36,828 bases of DNA from Pseudomonadota bacterium (GCA_016185255.1 JACPNY010000017.1:1-36828), one strand, 5' to 3'. Shown: positions 9,586-19,566, counted from the stretch's first letter. Made by a program: numbers and translations. The notes: a model not told the origin generated them from the sequence alone.

Positions 9586-11376
9586 TTAATAAACACGCTT
9601 CTGAGGAGGAATTACATCCACCTCAGGAGTCATAGTATAAAGATGCACAGGACGATAGGTGAATGACACCTTATGGCCTTGAAGGGAAGCGACCGTATGC
9701 TTCATCCAGTGGGTATCATCCCGCTCCGGATAATCCTCACGCGCGTGCGCCCCCCGGCTTTCTGTACGATTGAGAGCTGACTCAATAGTCACAAGAGATT
9801 GCTGAATAAGATTCTGAAGCTCTAAGGCCTCCACAAGATCACTATTCCAAATGAGAGAGCGGTCATTGAGTTGGATGTCCTTGTAAGAGGTGGCAATGTC
9901 CTTAATCTTTTCAATGCCTTCTCTTAATGTCGCCTCAGTCCGAAAGACTGCACAATGGGTCTGCATAGCCCGCTGAAGAGTTAGACGAATATCCGCTGTT
10001 TTTAAGGAACCCTTTGCATATCTTAACCCATCAAATTGGGACAGAATTGCTTCGCCCTCTTGAGGACGAAGGGGTTTGACGCTCTTTTCCTTTGCAATAA
10101 TTTCCTTGGCCCGAATGGCCGCCGCGCGTCCAAAGACAATGAGATCCAGGAGGGAATTAGCCCCCAAACGATTTGCCCCATGAACCGATACACACGCCGT
10201 CTCCCCAATAGCCATCAAGCCTGGCACAACCTGCTCGGGATTTTGTGCGGTAGGATTCAACACTTCTCCCAGGTGATTGGTGGGGATTCCCCCCATGTTA
10301 TAATGAACAGTGGGCAACACAGGAACAGGGTCTTTAGACGCATCAACACCTGTAAAAACCTTTGCAAGCTCTACGATTCCAGGAAGTTTTTCTTGAAGAA
10401 TAGCGGGATCAATATGCTCCATATGAAGATGGATGTGATCCTTTAAAGGACCTACGCCACGCCCTGCATTGATTTCCATAGTAATGGCACGGCTTGTCAC
10501 ATCACGAGAAGCCAAGTCTTTAGCTGTGGGTGCGTAGCGTTCCATAAAGCGCTCTCCCTCACTGTTCATTAGGTAAGCCCCCTCCCCTCGTGCTCCTTCT
10601 GAAATAAGACATCCTGCCCCATAAAGTCCCGTCGGATGAAATTGAACAAATTCCATATCTTGCAAAGGAAGTCCTGCTCTCAGAATCATGGCATTGCCAT
10701 CACCCGTACATGTGTGGGCAGAAGTGCAAGAAAAATAAGCCCGTCCATATCCTCCTGTGGCAAGAATAACCACATGGGCTGCAAAACGATGCAAAGCCCC
10801 ATCTTCTAGATTCCAGGCCATCACTCCCCGACAGACCCCCTCTCCGTCCATGATGAGATCAAGGGCAAAACATTCAATAAAAAACTGAGCCTTATGTTTG
10901 AGAGATTGCTGATAAAGGGTCTGTAAAATAGCATGCCCCGTCCGATCCGCAGCGGCACAGGCTCTTTTTGCCATCGACTTTCCATAATTGAGCGTATGCC
11001 CTCCAAAAGGACGTTGGTAAATGGTTCCTTCCTCCGTACGAGAGAAAGGCACACCCAAATGTTCTAACTCAATAACCGCTGGAATCGCATTACGACACAT
11101 GTATTCAATGGCATCTTGGTCCCCAAGCCAGTCAGACCCCTTGACCGTGTCATACATATGAAAACGCCAGTTATCCCCATCTCCCATATTGCCCAACGCA
11201 GCACTCACCCCCCCTTGAGCTGCGACTGTATGACTTCTTGTCGGAAAAACTTTTGTAATACACGCCGTATTAAGTCCCAGAGAGGCCATGCCAAGGGTCG
11301 CCCTTAACCCAGCCCCTCCTGCTCCTACCACCACCACATCATAAGTGTGGTCTATGATTTTATATGCTTTTGTCAT
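9586..11376 (-). CDS. sdhA: Succinate dehydrogenase flavoprotein subunit
   Basis: [75 protein letters not shown]. Confidence 0.98.
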   Translation of the reverse strand: MTKAYKIIDHTYDVVVVGAGGAGLRATLGMASLGLNTACITKVFPTRSHTVAAQGGVSAALGNMGDGDNWRFHMYDTVKGSDWLGDQDAIEYMCRNAIPAVIELEHLGVPFSRTEEGTIYQRPFGGHTLNYGKSMAKRACAAADRTGHAILQTLYQQSLKHKAQFFIECFALDLIMDGEGVCRGVMAWNLEDGALHRFAAHVVILATGGYGRAYFSCTSAHTCTGDGNAMILRAGLPLQDMEFVQFHPTGLYGAGCLISEGARGEGAYLMNSEGERFMERYAPTAKDLASRDVTSRAITMEINAGRGVGPLKDHIHLHMEHIDPAILQEKLPGIVELAKVFTGVDASKDPVPVLPTVHYNMGGIPTNHLGEVLNPTAQNPEQVVPGLMAIGETACVSVHGANRLGANSLLDLIVFGRAAAIRAKEIIAKEKSVKPLRPQEGEAILSQFDGLRYAKGSLKTADIRLTLQRAMQTHCAVFRTEATLREGIEKIKDIATSYKDIQLNDRSLIWNSDLVEALELQNLIQQSLVTIESALNRTESRGAHAREDYPERDDTHWMKHTVASLQGHKVSFTYRPVHLYTMTPEVDVIPPQKRVY

Positions 11377-11753
11377 GGATTAAGATACACCTTCAAAATA
11401 GACACAATGCTAACAAGCGACAGGAAAATGCCTAAAAATTTTGTTGCCAAAATCACTCCCCATCTGGTGCCCTCATGAGGAATATAGTCTTCCCAAATCC
11501 CCTGCATTCCTAAGCACCCATGATAAAAGAGAGCCAAAACAAATAAGATTGTAGCGGTCACAACCCAAGGAGACGAGAGCCAAAGACGCGCTTGGTCAAA
11601 GGGAGCAAAAATCAACAGAAGAAAAGCTCCCACAAACCAAATTCCAAGAGGGATGAGAGCAACCGCCGTCACCCGTTGCGCCATCCAGTGGATCAGGCCT
11701 CTTTTTGCGGACCCCAGGCCTTTTGCCCGATGAAGATCTGTTTCAAACTTCAT
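11373..11753 (-). CDS. sdhD: Succinate dehydrogenase membrane anchor subunit
   Basis: [39 protein letters not shown]; position in sdhCDAB. Confidence 0.93.
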   Translation of the reverse strand: MKFETDLHRAKGLGSAKRGLIHWMAQRVTAVALIPLGIWFVGAFLLLIFAPFDQARLWLSSPWVVTATILFVLALFYHGCLGMQGIWEDYIPHEGTRWGVILATKFLGIFLSLVSIVSILKVYLNP

Positions 11754-12153
11754 TCCAAATCCCCATGAGCATGAATCCTATAACTCCAACCATAACCGTT
11801 AAGACAACGGAACTTCCTACAACTGCCCATCCCGTAAAACGCACCGTGGGCATATCATAGCCATACCCTAAATCCCACATTAAATGACGTAGCCCATTAC
11901 ACAAATGATAAAAGAAAGAAAAAGCCCATCCCATCAGAAAAAGAAGGCCTACGGGATGGAGAAAGAGCGCTTGCAGTTGTCCATAACTTTCAGGCCCTGC
12001 TGCAAGGGCCACAAACCACAGCGCCCACACAATCGATCCTAGGAAAAGCAGGATTCCTGTCCCCCGGTGAAGAATGGAAAGTAAGGATGTTATTTGAATT
12101 TTATAAATCTGAAGATGAGGAGATAGTGGCCGCTTTTGCTGAAGGGAGCTCAT
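11743..12153 (-). CDS. sdhC: Succinate dehydrogenase cytochrome b556 subunit
   Basis: RPLSPHLQIYKIQITSLLSILHRGTGILLF; FYHLCNGLRHLMWDLGYG. Confidence 0.95.
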   Translation of the reverse strand: MSSLQQKRPLSPHLQIYKIQITSLLSILHRGTGILLFLGSIVWALWFVALAAGPESYGQLQALFLHPVGLLFLMGWAFSFFYHLCNGLRHLMWDLGYGYDMPTVRFTGWAVVGSSVVLTVMVGVIGFMLMGIWNEV

Positions 12154-12350
12154 GAGCTAGTCCTTATTATTTAAAATATGAGCTAATTTAGGCTTCTTCT
12201 TTCTCTTCGTCAATGTGGGAGGCAACAGGTAATTATATAAGAAGCATCCTCTTCTTATTTACAAAAAAATTTATTGACACACGTGTAAAATTACACAAAA
12301 AGAAAGATATGCTTTATATTTATTGAACATTTATTGTGAGAATTCAAGAC

Positions 12351-13625
12351 ATGACCATATTATCGATCTCAAAAACAATCGCTTTTATTGCAACTTTAAT
12401 GATGGCCACATCAGCCTTCTCTATGGATACAGAGGACTTGTCCGTTCAATCTGCATTGGGAATGAGACTCACTCCTCCAGAAGTAAAAGAGATTGCACGT
12501 CTTCCCCTCTCTGATCCAAAAAGTTACAGACATTGGGCACGCCCGGATTTAATAACCGCGCTTGAGGGTGGAGAGAAAAAATTTCAAACGTTCTTGAGCT
12601 ATGAGGACCCTCAATATAAAACTCAGAGTGGGTTTCGCGATTTCAATATTCGACCCATTCAAAATAACACTGATGATCACCGTCATTTTGGCCGTTCTTT
12701 CCATAGTTTTACAGGGATTGAACTCCCTTGTCTGCTCGACTGTTACTCCCCTTTAGGAACTCCTCCAAAGAAATACATCGAATTAGCATGTGCAGATGGA
12801 AAGATGGTATGGAAAGCTACTGCTGCTGGCGCTCTCACGACAGCCAATGACTTAAGCTCAAAAGAACTTGGTCTGTTGGATATGATAGTGCAGTACCGTG
12901 TTCCTACACAAGTCACCAGCATTACAAAAATCCCTGGCAGCTGTTTTGATATTCTGACACAAAACCCTACCCTAAGGGGGACCTCTGATGTTCTTTTCAG
13001 TAAAAACCTCGTTCATTTTTTGAATGATCAAGAGGCCATAAAGTTTGCACATCTCGTCAGAGATTTATTGAAAGAAAATGGGACTGCCTATATTACTGCC
13101 AATACATTCCTCAAACAGGATGTGGCACCCAAAGCCCTATTTGTAAAAAATCAGAACGAGAACAACCCGTTTCCAGGATTCCAGGTCCACACACGATTAG
13201 ATACTCTTGTGAATGGGGGAAGCGTTTTCTCTACTGCATTAAAGACACGAAATGCTAACCCTGGCGAAAAGATGGATCGAGTTATGACGCCAAAGAAATC
13301 TCTTACGGAGAAAGAGATCACAACTTTTTTACAAGAACACCCTCAAATCCTGCCAAATGTTATCATGGCACAACAGAGAGACCGACGCGTAATGTTTGAA
13401 CGTGTTCTCTATAATCAACCTGGAATGCTTTTCGACATAAAGTCACTTGGTTCCTTGTTTCAAAGAGAAGCGGGATTGACAATTCTTGATGGTTTCTATC
13501 TTGATGAGGACGGCAAACGGTTAGAGACTTACGATGATACTGCTGTATTTGTGTCTGTCATTCTGAAAAAACCAACACAACAATCAACAACGCAAACAAC
13601 CACAAGTCAAAAAACAGAAGAATAA
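12351..13625 (+). CDS. Predicted exported protein with SAM-dependent methyltransferase-like domain
   Basis: Sec-like signal MTILSISKTIAFIATLMMATSAFS; motif-I-like YIELACADGKMVWKATAAGALTTANDLS; downstream FDILTQNPTLRGTSDVLFSKNLVHFLNDQEAIKFAHLVRDLLKENGTAYIT typical of class I methyltransferase layout. GTG at 12336 is an alternative start. Confidence 0.6.
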   Translation: MTILSISKTIAFIATLMMATSAFSMDTEDLSVQSALGMRLTPPEVKEIARLPLSDPKSYRHWARPDLITALEGGEKKFQTFLSYEDPQYKTQSGFRDFNIRPIQNNTDDHRHFGRSFHSFTGIELPCLLDCYSPLGTPPKKYIELACADGKMVWKATAAGALTTANDLSSKELGLLDMIVQYRVPTQVTSITKIPGSCFDILTQNPTLRGTSDVLFSKNLVHFLNDQEAIKFAHLVRDLLKENGTAYITANTFLKQDVAPKALFVKNQNENNPFPGFQVHTRLDTLVNGGSVFSTALKTRNANPGEKMDRVMTPKKSLTEKEITTFLQEHPQILPNVIMAQQRDRRVMFERVLYNQPGMLFDIKSLGSLFQREAGLTILDGFYLDEDGKRLETYDDTAVFVSVILKKPTQQSTTQTTTSQKTEE

Positions 13626-13639
13626 CCTTATGCCTAGAG

Positions 13640-13718
<79 letters not shown>

Positions 13719-13836
13719 AAAGGAAGTGCTTTTGAGATACATGAGCCTCGCCTTTAAGTCAAGACGCATTCAAAGGCTGGAGCTATTTCTTAAAGTTTCT
13801 CGTCATGACTTGAACTCGTTTCAACATTCGTCTTCC

Positions 13837-13998
13837 TTGTCATCTCCGAACTAGAAATGCTTTGTTTTCGTTAAGAAAACATTAGCATTTCTTCATCGGG
13901 GATCTCGGTCGAGCACCGGTGTGCTGAAAGCAGATCCTCGATCAAAAAGTTCTAAGATTTGCGTTGCAAATCAAGAACTTTTAAGTCGGGGATGACAA
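13837..13998. repeat. Composite palindromic repeat, about 162 bp, with two internal hairpins and TTGTCAT/ATGACAA ends
   Basis: TTGTCATCTCCGA...TCGGGGATGACAA; hairpins AGAAATGCT/AGCATTTCT (13853-13892) and AAAAGTTCT..GATTTGC-GTT-GCAAATC..AGAACTTTT (13945-13982); right half matches the 4314-4383 repeat. Confidence 0.85.
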
Positions 13999-14030
13999 TA
14001 AAAAATACAAGACGAACCTGAATCCTATCT

Positions 14031-14853
14031 CTAATATCTCTTTCGATGCATCAGCCATCCAGCCATAAGAACACTCACCGCAACGCTTGTAATAATGAGG
14101 GTGGCCAAGGCATTGATTTTCGGGCTTATGCCAAAGCGAATACTGGAGAATATGACCATAGGAAGTGTAGATGAGCCTGGCCCTGCCACAAAGCTGGCCA
14201 ACACAAGATCATCCAAGGAAAGGGCAAAGGCTAAAAGCCACCCAGAAATAAGAGCGGGTGAACCCAGAAATAAGAGCGGGTGAAATCAACGGCAACGTAA
14301 TGGTCATAAACACCTTTAAAGGATGAGCCCCCAAATCAAGCGCTGCTTCTTCAAGAGAGCGATCCATTTCCGCCAGGCGCCCTCTCACCAAAATGGTCAC
14401 ATAGGCCATACACAAGGTCGTATGGGCAATAGTAATGGTTAAAACTCCACGTCCCTTTGGCCATCCCAAGGTTTGTTCTAGTCCTACAAAAAGAAGGAGA
14501 AGAGACAGCCCCGTAATGACTTCTGGCATCACAAGGGGGGCCGTTGTAAGAATCCCAAAAAAACTACGCCCCCGAAAACGACCAAATCGCACAAGAGCTG
14601 TCGCCGCAAGCGTTCCAAGAACAACAGCTAAGGTTGCAGCACACGTGGCCACTTGCAAGCTAATCCAAGCAGATCGAATAAGAACCGTATCTTGAAGAAG
14701 AGCCGTATACCACTGGGTTGAAAAGCCTTGCCACACGGTGATCTGGCGAGAGGCATTGAAAGAAAAGATAATGAGCGTAAAGATGGGCAAATACAAAAAC
14801 CCATAGCTACACCCCATAAAAATTCTTAAGAAAAGAGAGAGCCTAGTTTTCAT
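14031..14853 (-). pseudogene. potI: Polyamine ABC transporter permease (PotC/PotI-like), frameshifted by 22-bp tandem duplication
   Basis: ORFs 14209..14853 and 14031..14216 are the two halves; removing one 22-bp copy gives TLPLISPALISGWLLAFALSLDDLVLASFVAGPGSSTLPMVIFSS. Confidence 0.9.
14240..14283. repeat. Perfect tandem duplication, 2 x 22 bp (ACCCAGAAATAAGAGCGGGTGA)
   Basis: Copies 14240-14261 and 14262-14283 read directly. Confidence 0.97.
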
Positions 14854-15763
14854 CTAAAAACCTCACCTGACGCTCTTGAAACTGCTGAAAAATGGCAAGG
14901 GGAATGATAAGGAAAATAAGCATTATAATAGCAAGCGCAGAGGCCACGGGCCAATCATGGTTTGTGAAAAACTCATTCCATAAGAGTTTACCAATCATGA
15001 GTGTCTGAGATCCTCCTAAAAGCTCTGGGATAACAAACTCTCCCAAACTTGGAATAAGCACCAACATGGATCCAGCGACAATCCCTGGGAAAGAGAGAGG
15101 AAGGATCACTCTAAGGAAGACTTGAAAAGGACGTGCTCCCAAATCATGAGCTGCTTCTGTGAGAGTGAAATCAATTTTTTCAAGAGAGGCATAAAGAGGA
15201 AGAATCATAAACGGCAAATAACAATAAATAATCCCCAAAACTGTGGCAAAGGTTGTGTCTAAAAGAGTCAAGGGGGCGCCAATGAGCCTCAGCTTCAGAA
15301 GAAATGTATTAATAAACCCATGCGGACTTAAAATACCAATCCACGCATACACCCGCAGTAAAAAGGATGTCCAAAAAGGCAGAATGACAAGCATCAGCAA
15401 CACCATTCGCCAGCGAGGGCTCGTCTTGGACAACCCATAAGCCGTGGGGTATCCAATCAGAAGGCAGCCAATTGTTCCAACGAGCGCAATTAAAAGAGAC
15501 TCAAGGTATGATAAAAGATACAAAGAATCAGTCCCAATAAAGCTGTAATTGCTAAAATTAAGCCTAATAGTCAACACTCCTTCCTCAACCCATTCTAGGA
15601 GAGGACCATAGGGAGGAAGGCCCATTTTTAGGTCAGAAAAGCTAATTTTTAAAACAATAAAAAAAGGAATAAGAAAAAAAAGGAGGCTCCACCCATAGGG
15701 CAAAACAAGGGCCCAAAAGGGAGAGGTGAATACGGTTAAGGCCTTATTCCAAGCCCTTTTCAT
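14843..15763 (-). CDS. potH: Polyamine ABC transporter permease (PotB/PotH-like)
   Basis: BPD permease with EAAHDLGARPFQVFLRVILPLSFPGIVAGSMLVLIPSLGEFVIPELLGG. Confidence 0.93.
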   Translation of the reverse strand: MKRAWNKALTVFTSPFWALVLPYGWSLLFFLIPFFIVLKISFSDLKMGLPPYGPLLEWVEEGVLTIRLNFSNYSFIGTDSLYLLSYLESLLIALVGTIGCLLIGYPTAYGLSKTSPRWRMVLLMLVILPFWTSFLLRVYAWIGILSPHGFINTFLLKLRLIGAPLTLLDTTFATVLGIIYCYLPFMILPLYASLEKIDFTLTEAAHDLGARPFQVFLRVILPLSFPGIVAGSMLVLIPSLGEFVIPELLGGSQTLMIGKLLWNEFFTNHDWPVASALAIIMLIFLIIPLAIFQQFQERQVRFLDEN

Positions 15764-16896
15764 GAGGTCAACACAATGCTGTTTTCAGCACGCCAGAAGA
15801 GGTAGACTTCATCCTCCCACGTCACAGGCCTTTCCGCAAGACGCACAAGGTTAGGCTGGGTAGCAAGCACAACCTTACCACTGGCAAGCTCTACGTGGTA
15901 AATAGAGACATCGCCCAAATACCCAATATCTTTCACAATACCTTTCGTTGCATTGCGCTTTTGTTCAGGAGGAGAAGTGGCAATCATGACTTTTTCGGGA
16001 CGAATGGCTACCTTCACATAAGCTCCTGCAGGAGCATCGGCAGAATGGCTGACATAGAGCTCACAGTCTGCCTCCACTGACTCCACAAGAATATGATCTT
16101 TTTCCGCTTCTATCACGTGACCCTCAAATTTATTGATAGAACCAATAAAATCAGCCACATATTCGGAGTGAGGATACTCGTAAATTTCATTCGGCGTTCC
16201 AATTTGCCGTAATCGACCGTGGTCCATAACACCAAGGCGCGTCGACATGGTCATCGCTTCCTCTTGATCATGGGTTACCATAATAAAGGTAATGCCCACT
16301 TCTTCTTGAATGTTAACAAGTTCAAATTGAGTTTGTTCCCTGAGTTTTTTATCAAGGGCGGCTAAGGGCTCATCAAGCAAGAGAAGCTTCGGTCGTTTGA
16401 CTAAACTGCGGGCAAGAGCCACACGCTGGCACTGACCTCCTGAAAGCTGATTGGGGTAGCGCGTTGCAAATCTTTCCATTTGAACAAGGTGCAAGCTATC
16501 CTTGGTGCGTTCCTTTATTTCAGCTTTGGAGATACGCTCTTGTTTAAGGCCAAAGGCAACGTTTTGTTCCACAGTCATATGAGGAAACAGAGCATAGGAT
16601 TGAAACATCATATTCACGGGCCGGTCATAAGCTGGCCTGCGTGTCACATCAACGCCATCAATATAAATCTTGCCCTGGCTCGGAATCTCAAACCCTGCCA
16701 ACATGCGCAAAAGAGTTGTTTTTCCGCACCCTGAAGGCCCCAGAAGTGAAAAAAATTCACCTTGAAAAACAGAAAGCGTTACCGCATCCACAGCCACATT
16801 TCCCCCGAAATCCTTAGAAACCTCTTCTAGATGAATGTAGGGTTTAGCTTTTGGGTCTTGCCAAGGTTGCAGTTCAGTTCGTTTAAGCTTTTGCAC
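15760..16896 (-). CDS. potG: Polyamine ABC transporter ATP-binding protein (PotG-like)
   Basis: LLGPSGCGKTTLLRMLAGFE, VNMMFQSYALFPHMTVEQNVAFGLKQ, LSGGQCQRVALARSLVKRPKLLLLDEPLAALDKKLR. Confidence 0.95.
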   Translation of the reverse strand: MQKLKRTELQPWQDPKAKPYIHLEEVSKDFGGNVAVDAVTLSVFQGEFFSLLGPSGCGKTTLLRMLAGFEIPSQGKIYIDGVDVTRRPAYDRPVNMMFQSYALFPHMTVEQNVAFGLKQERISKAEIKERTKDSLHLVQMERFATRYPNQLSGGQCQRVALARSLVKRPKLLLLDEPLAALDKKLREQTQFELVNIQEEVGITFIMVTHDQEEAMTMSTRLGVMDHGRLRQIGTPNEIYEYPHSEYVADFIGSINKFEGHVIEAEKDHILVESVEADCELYVSHSADAPAGAYVKVAIRPEKVMIATSPPEQKRNATKGIVKDIGYLGDVSIYHVELASGKVVLATQPNLVRLAERPVTWEDEVYLFWRAENSIVLTS

Positions 16897-16911
16897 AAGT
16901 TTTTCCTCACC

Positions 16912-18000
16912 TTAACGTCCAATTTTCACGCGGGTCCATTCACGCAAACGTAGTCGTTCATAGCGTGGAGGGTGGGTCTTGTCTACATATAGCTTATCTA
17001 GTGTTTCCTTTGAAGGAAAAATAAGGGGGTTTGTTCTAATACTCTCGTCTATAAAAGGAAGAGAATTAGGCACGTTATTTGCCGTTTCAACAGCATTTGT
17101 CACTTGAGCAATAATATCAGGACGCAAGACAAAGTTAATAAACGCATGCGCTTCAGAAACATGGGGAGCGTCCTTTGGAATCGCCAAGGCATCAACCCAC
17201 AGAGACCCGCCTTCCTCTGGAATAACATATTGAATATCAACTCCACTTTCTTTTCCCAATTTCTGGGCTTGTAATAACTCCCCTGAAAATCCTTCCACAA
17301 GGCAATAGTCACCTGATGTTAAATCACCCATATTTGAAATAGCTTGAAATTTTTTTATAAAAGGCCTCACCCGAAGAAGCGCTTGGCCTGCTTCTTTTAA
17401 ATCATCCACATTTTCTGAATTCGGGTCTTTCTTTAAATAGCTTAAAACAGCAGGAATGACATCAATGGGAGAATCAATCAGCATCACCCCACAGTCAGCG
17501 AAACGAGCGACCACAGACGGATCAAAAAGCATAGAAGAGCTTTGAACGGGAGCCTTCGAATCACGGTCATGAATCATCTTTTTATTAAAGGCAAATCCAC
17601 TTGTCCCCCACAAAAAAGGAAGAGCGAACTTATTCCCAGGATCAGCCTCTTCCATGCGTTTCAACAGATCTGAACCTTGTTCTTTTTCATTGGGAATCAG
17701 AGAAAACTGGAGAGGTTGATAGAGATGAGCCTCGAGTTGCCTCACAAGATAAGGCCAAACGGTCACCATCACCACATCATACCCTGAGTTTCCCGCAAGC
17801 AGCTTTGTTTCCATGACTTCAGGGCTATCATATACGTCATAATTCACCTTGACCCCTGCCTCTTTTTCAAACTGTTCCAGAACCTCCGCTGTAAAAGAAT
17901 GCGCCCACCCATAGACGTTTACGACTTTTTGAGGAGCAGCATAGAGGGTTGGGCCCAGAAAAAAGCAAAAAAACAAAAGAAATGGAGTTAAATATCTCAT
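16912..18000 (-). CDS. potF: Polyamine ABC transporter substrate-binding protein (PotD/PotF-like)
   Basis: Signal peptide MRYLTPFLLFFCFFLGPTLYAAP then VVNVYGWAHSFTAEVLEQFEKEAGVKVNYDVYDSPEVMETKLLAGNSGYDVV; start reassigned to 18000. Confidence 0.9.
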   Translation of the reverse strand: MRYLTPFLLFFCFFLGPTLYAAPQKVVNVYGWAHSFTAEVLEQFEKEAGVKVNYDVYDSPEVMETKLLAGNSGYDVVMVTVWPYLVRQLEAHLYQPLQFSLIPNEKEQGSDLLKRMEEADPGNKFALPFLWGTSGFAFNKKMIHDRDSKAPVQSSSMLFDPSVVARFADCGVMLIDSPIDVIPAVLSYLKKDPNSENVDDLKEAGQALLRVRPFIKKFQAISNMGDLTSGDYCLVEGFSGELLQAQKLGKESGVDIQYVIPEEGGSLWVDALAIPKDAPHVSEAHAFINFVLRPDIIAQVTNAVETANNVPNSLPFIDESIRTNPLIFPSKETLDKLYVDKTHPPRYERLRLREWTRVKIGR

Positions 18001-18300
18001 AGCATGACGATACCATAGGGCGAGAAAGGTGTCTAATTTTAAAGGTCTGTTGTTTAGATCGGACGTTTTTATAAGCCACTTCAAAATTAAACGTGTAGTA
18101 GAAATATATGGTCTTAATAAACTTCCCTTAAGGGAGATAATGGTTATTCTTTTCCTCAGAGCGGTAGGGGGCTGCTTAAAGGTCACACCAGGAACAAAGC
18201 TCAAATTAACACGACCACCCCCACTAACTTCCCATTAAGTGTTACAAAAATGTGAAAATCGTTTATAGTTCACCCTATACACTATATCTGTGGAGACCCA

Positions 18301-19122
18301 ATGCATAAGCCTTCCCAAGCAGAAAAAAAAAGCACCCAAACCACAGTAGAAAAAGACAATTGGGAGCCTGTCCTCTCAGAAAGCCAGCCTCTCTCTCAAT
18401 ATGCAAAAGACAAAACCATTTCAATTGATGAATATGTCGGACAAAAGCTCCGAGATTTTCGGAAAAGAGCGGTTATCACACTTTTTGATCTTGCTGAAAA
18501 AGTGGGTGTTTCTCATCAACAAATTCATAAATATGAATTGGGGCAAACAAAAATATCAACAGGAATGCTGTATAAATTCTGTAAGATTTTTTCTGTGACA
18601 CCTAATTCATTTTTTGAAGGGTTTAATTTTGAAAGTACACTCGATATTTCTGACAAAGATGGCGATATAGCCGATTACAGGAATTTAAATAGAATCAATG
18701 TGCTCCTTATAGAAGATAGCGCCGAGGATCAATTCCTTTTCAGACGCGCCATCGAAGAATATGATTTAAACGTTAATATGTATTGCATCCATGACGGGGA
18801 AGAGTTTTTTAACATTATCAAAACAAAAGCTAACATTACCCATATCCCCATGCCCGATATTATCTTTCTTGATCTTAATATGCCCAAAATCAATGGAAAT
18901 TCTCTTTTGAAATCCATAAAGCAAAATCGAGAACTTCAGTATATTCCTATTATAATCCTGACAGGCAGCATAAGCCGAAAAGATGTAATGACCGCCTATA
19001 AAAATTATGCAAGCGGCTATATCAGAAAATCCTTTGAATATGAAACTTTTAAAGAAAATTTACATATAGCGCTGACTTATTGGACAGAAGCTGTTATTCT
19101 TCCTTATCAAGCCTTAAACTGA
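18301..19122 (+). CDS. XRE-family HTH domain fused to a C-terminal Rcp-like response-regulator receiver domain
   Basis: HTH: VGQKLRDFRKRAVITLFDLAEKVGVSHQQIHKYELGQTKIS; REC: VLLIEDSAEDQFLFRRAI, DIIFLDLNMPKINGNSLL, IIILTGS, YIRKSF. Confidence 0.88.
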   Translation: MHKPSQAEKKSTQTTVEKDNWEPVLSESQPLSQYAKDKTISIDEYVGQKLRDFRKRAVITLFDLAEKVGVSHQQIHKYELGQTKISTGMLYKFCKIFSVTPNSFFEGFNFESTLDISDKDGDIADYRNLNRINVLLIEDSAEDQFLFRRAIEEYDLNVNMYCIHDGEEFFNIIKTKANITHIPMPDIIFLDLNMPKINGNSLLKSIKQNRELQYIPIIILTGSISRKDVMTAYKNYASGYIRKSFEYETFKENLHIALTYWTEAVILPYQALN

Positions 19123-19151
19123 ACACAGAGGCTTTTAAACTGGGGAAGGCC

Positions 19152-19566
19152 ATGAAGACATTACTTCTTTTTCTTATTTCTTTTTGTTGTTCAATTCCCC
19201 TTTTTGCTGGCAGCATAACGAATCAAGAACTCTTAAAAGCTTGCAAAGATGAATCCACAGATTCTCAAAATTTTTGTTATGGATTTGTCATTAGCGCTTC
19301 AAAATTTTTGTTATGGATTTGTCATTAGCGCTGCAACTGCCGCACAATTTTATCGCAATATCGTTGATGTAGAAGATAACTATATTGATATTTGTTTTCC
19401 TGAAAACCTCCCCAACAAAGACCTAGTTGACCTTTATATAGCCTGGGCTGAAAAAAACACCGAAGCTGCTGATGGCCCTGCATTTATTGGCCTATCCTCC
19501 TCTTTTTCAACCAAATACAGCTGTCCTAAAAAAGAAAAGTCAAGTGAGGAGAATACCGCTAAGTAA
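19152..19566 (+). pseudogene. Secreted Rap1a/Tai-like protein, frameshifted by 34-bp tandem duplication
   Basis: Signal peptide MKTLLLFLISFCCSIPLFAGS; with one copy removed reads ELLKACKDESTDSQNFCYGFVISAATAAQFYRN...CFPENLPNKDLVDLYIAWAEKN...KYSCP, a Rap1a-like cysteine pattern. Confidence 0.75.
19265..19332. repeat. Perfect tandem duplication, 2 x 34 bp (TCAAAATTTTTGTTATGGATTTGTCATTAGCGCT)
   Basis: Copies 19265-19298 and 19299-19332 read directly. Confidence 0.97.

Noticed and set aside
10036-10446. 136-aa ORF antisense to sdhA, and similar shadow ORFs over rpoD, dnaG, hemB, potG and hflX
   Set aside because: They overlap strongly conserved genes on the other strand, with no recognisable domains or start signals.
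12283-12296. GTGTAAAATTACAC palindrome just after a TTGACA, upstream of the exported methyltransferase-like gene
   Set aside because: Short and AT-rich, and no good -10 box at the right spacing; not enough to call an operator.
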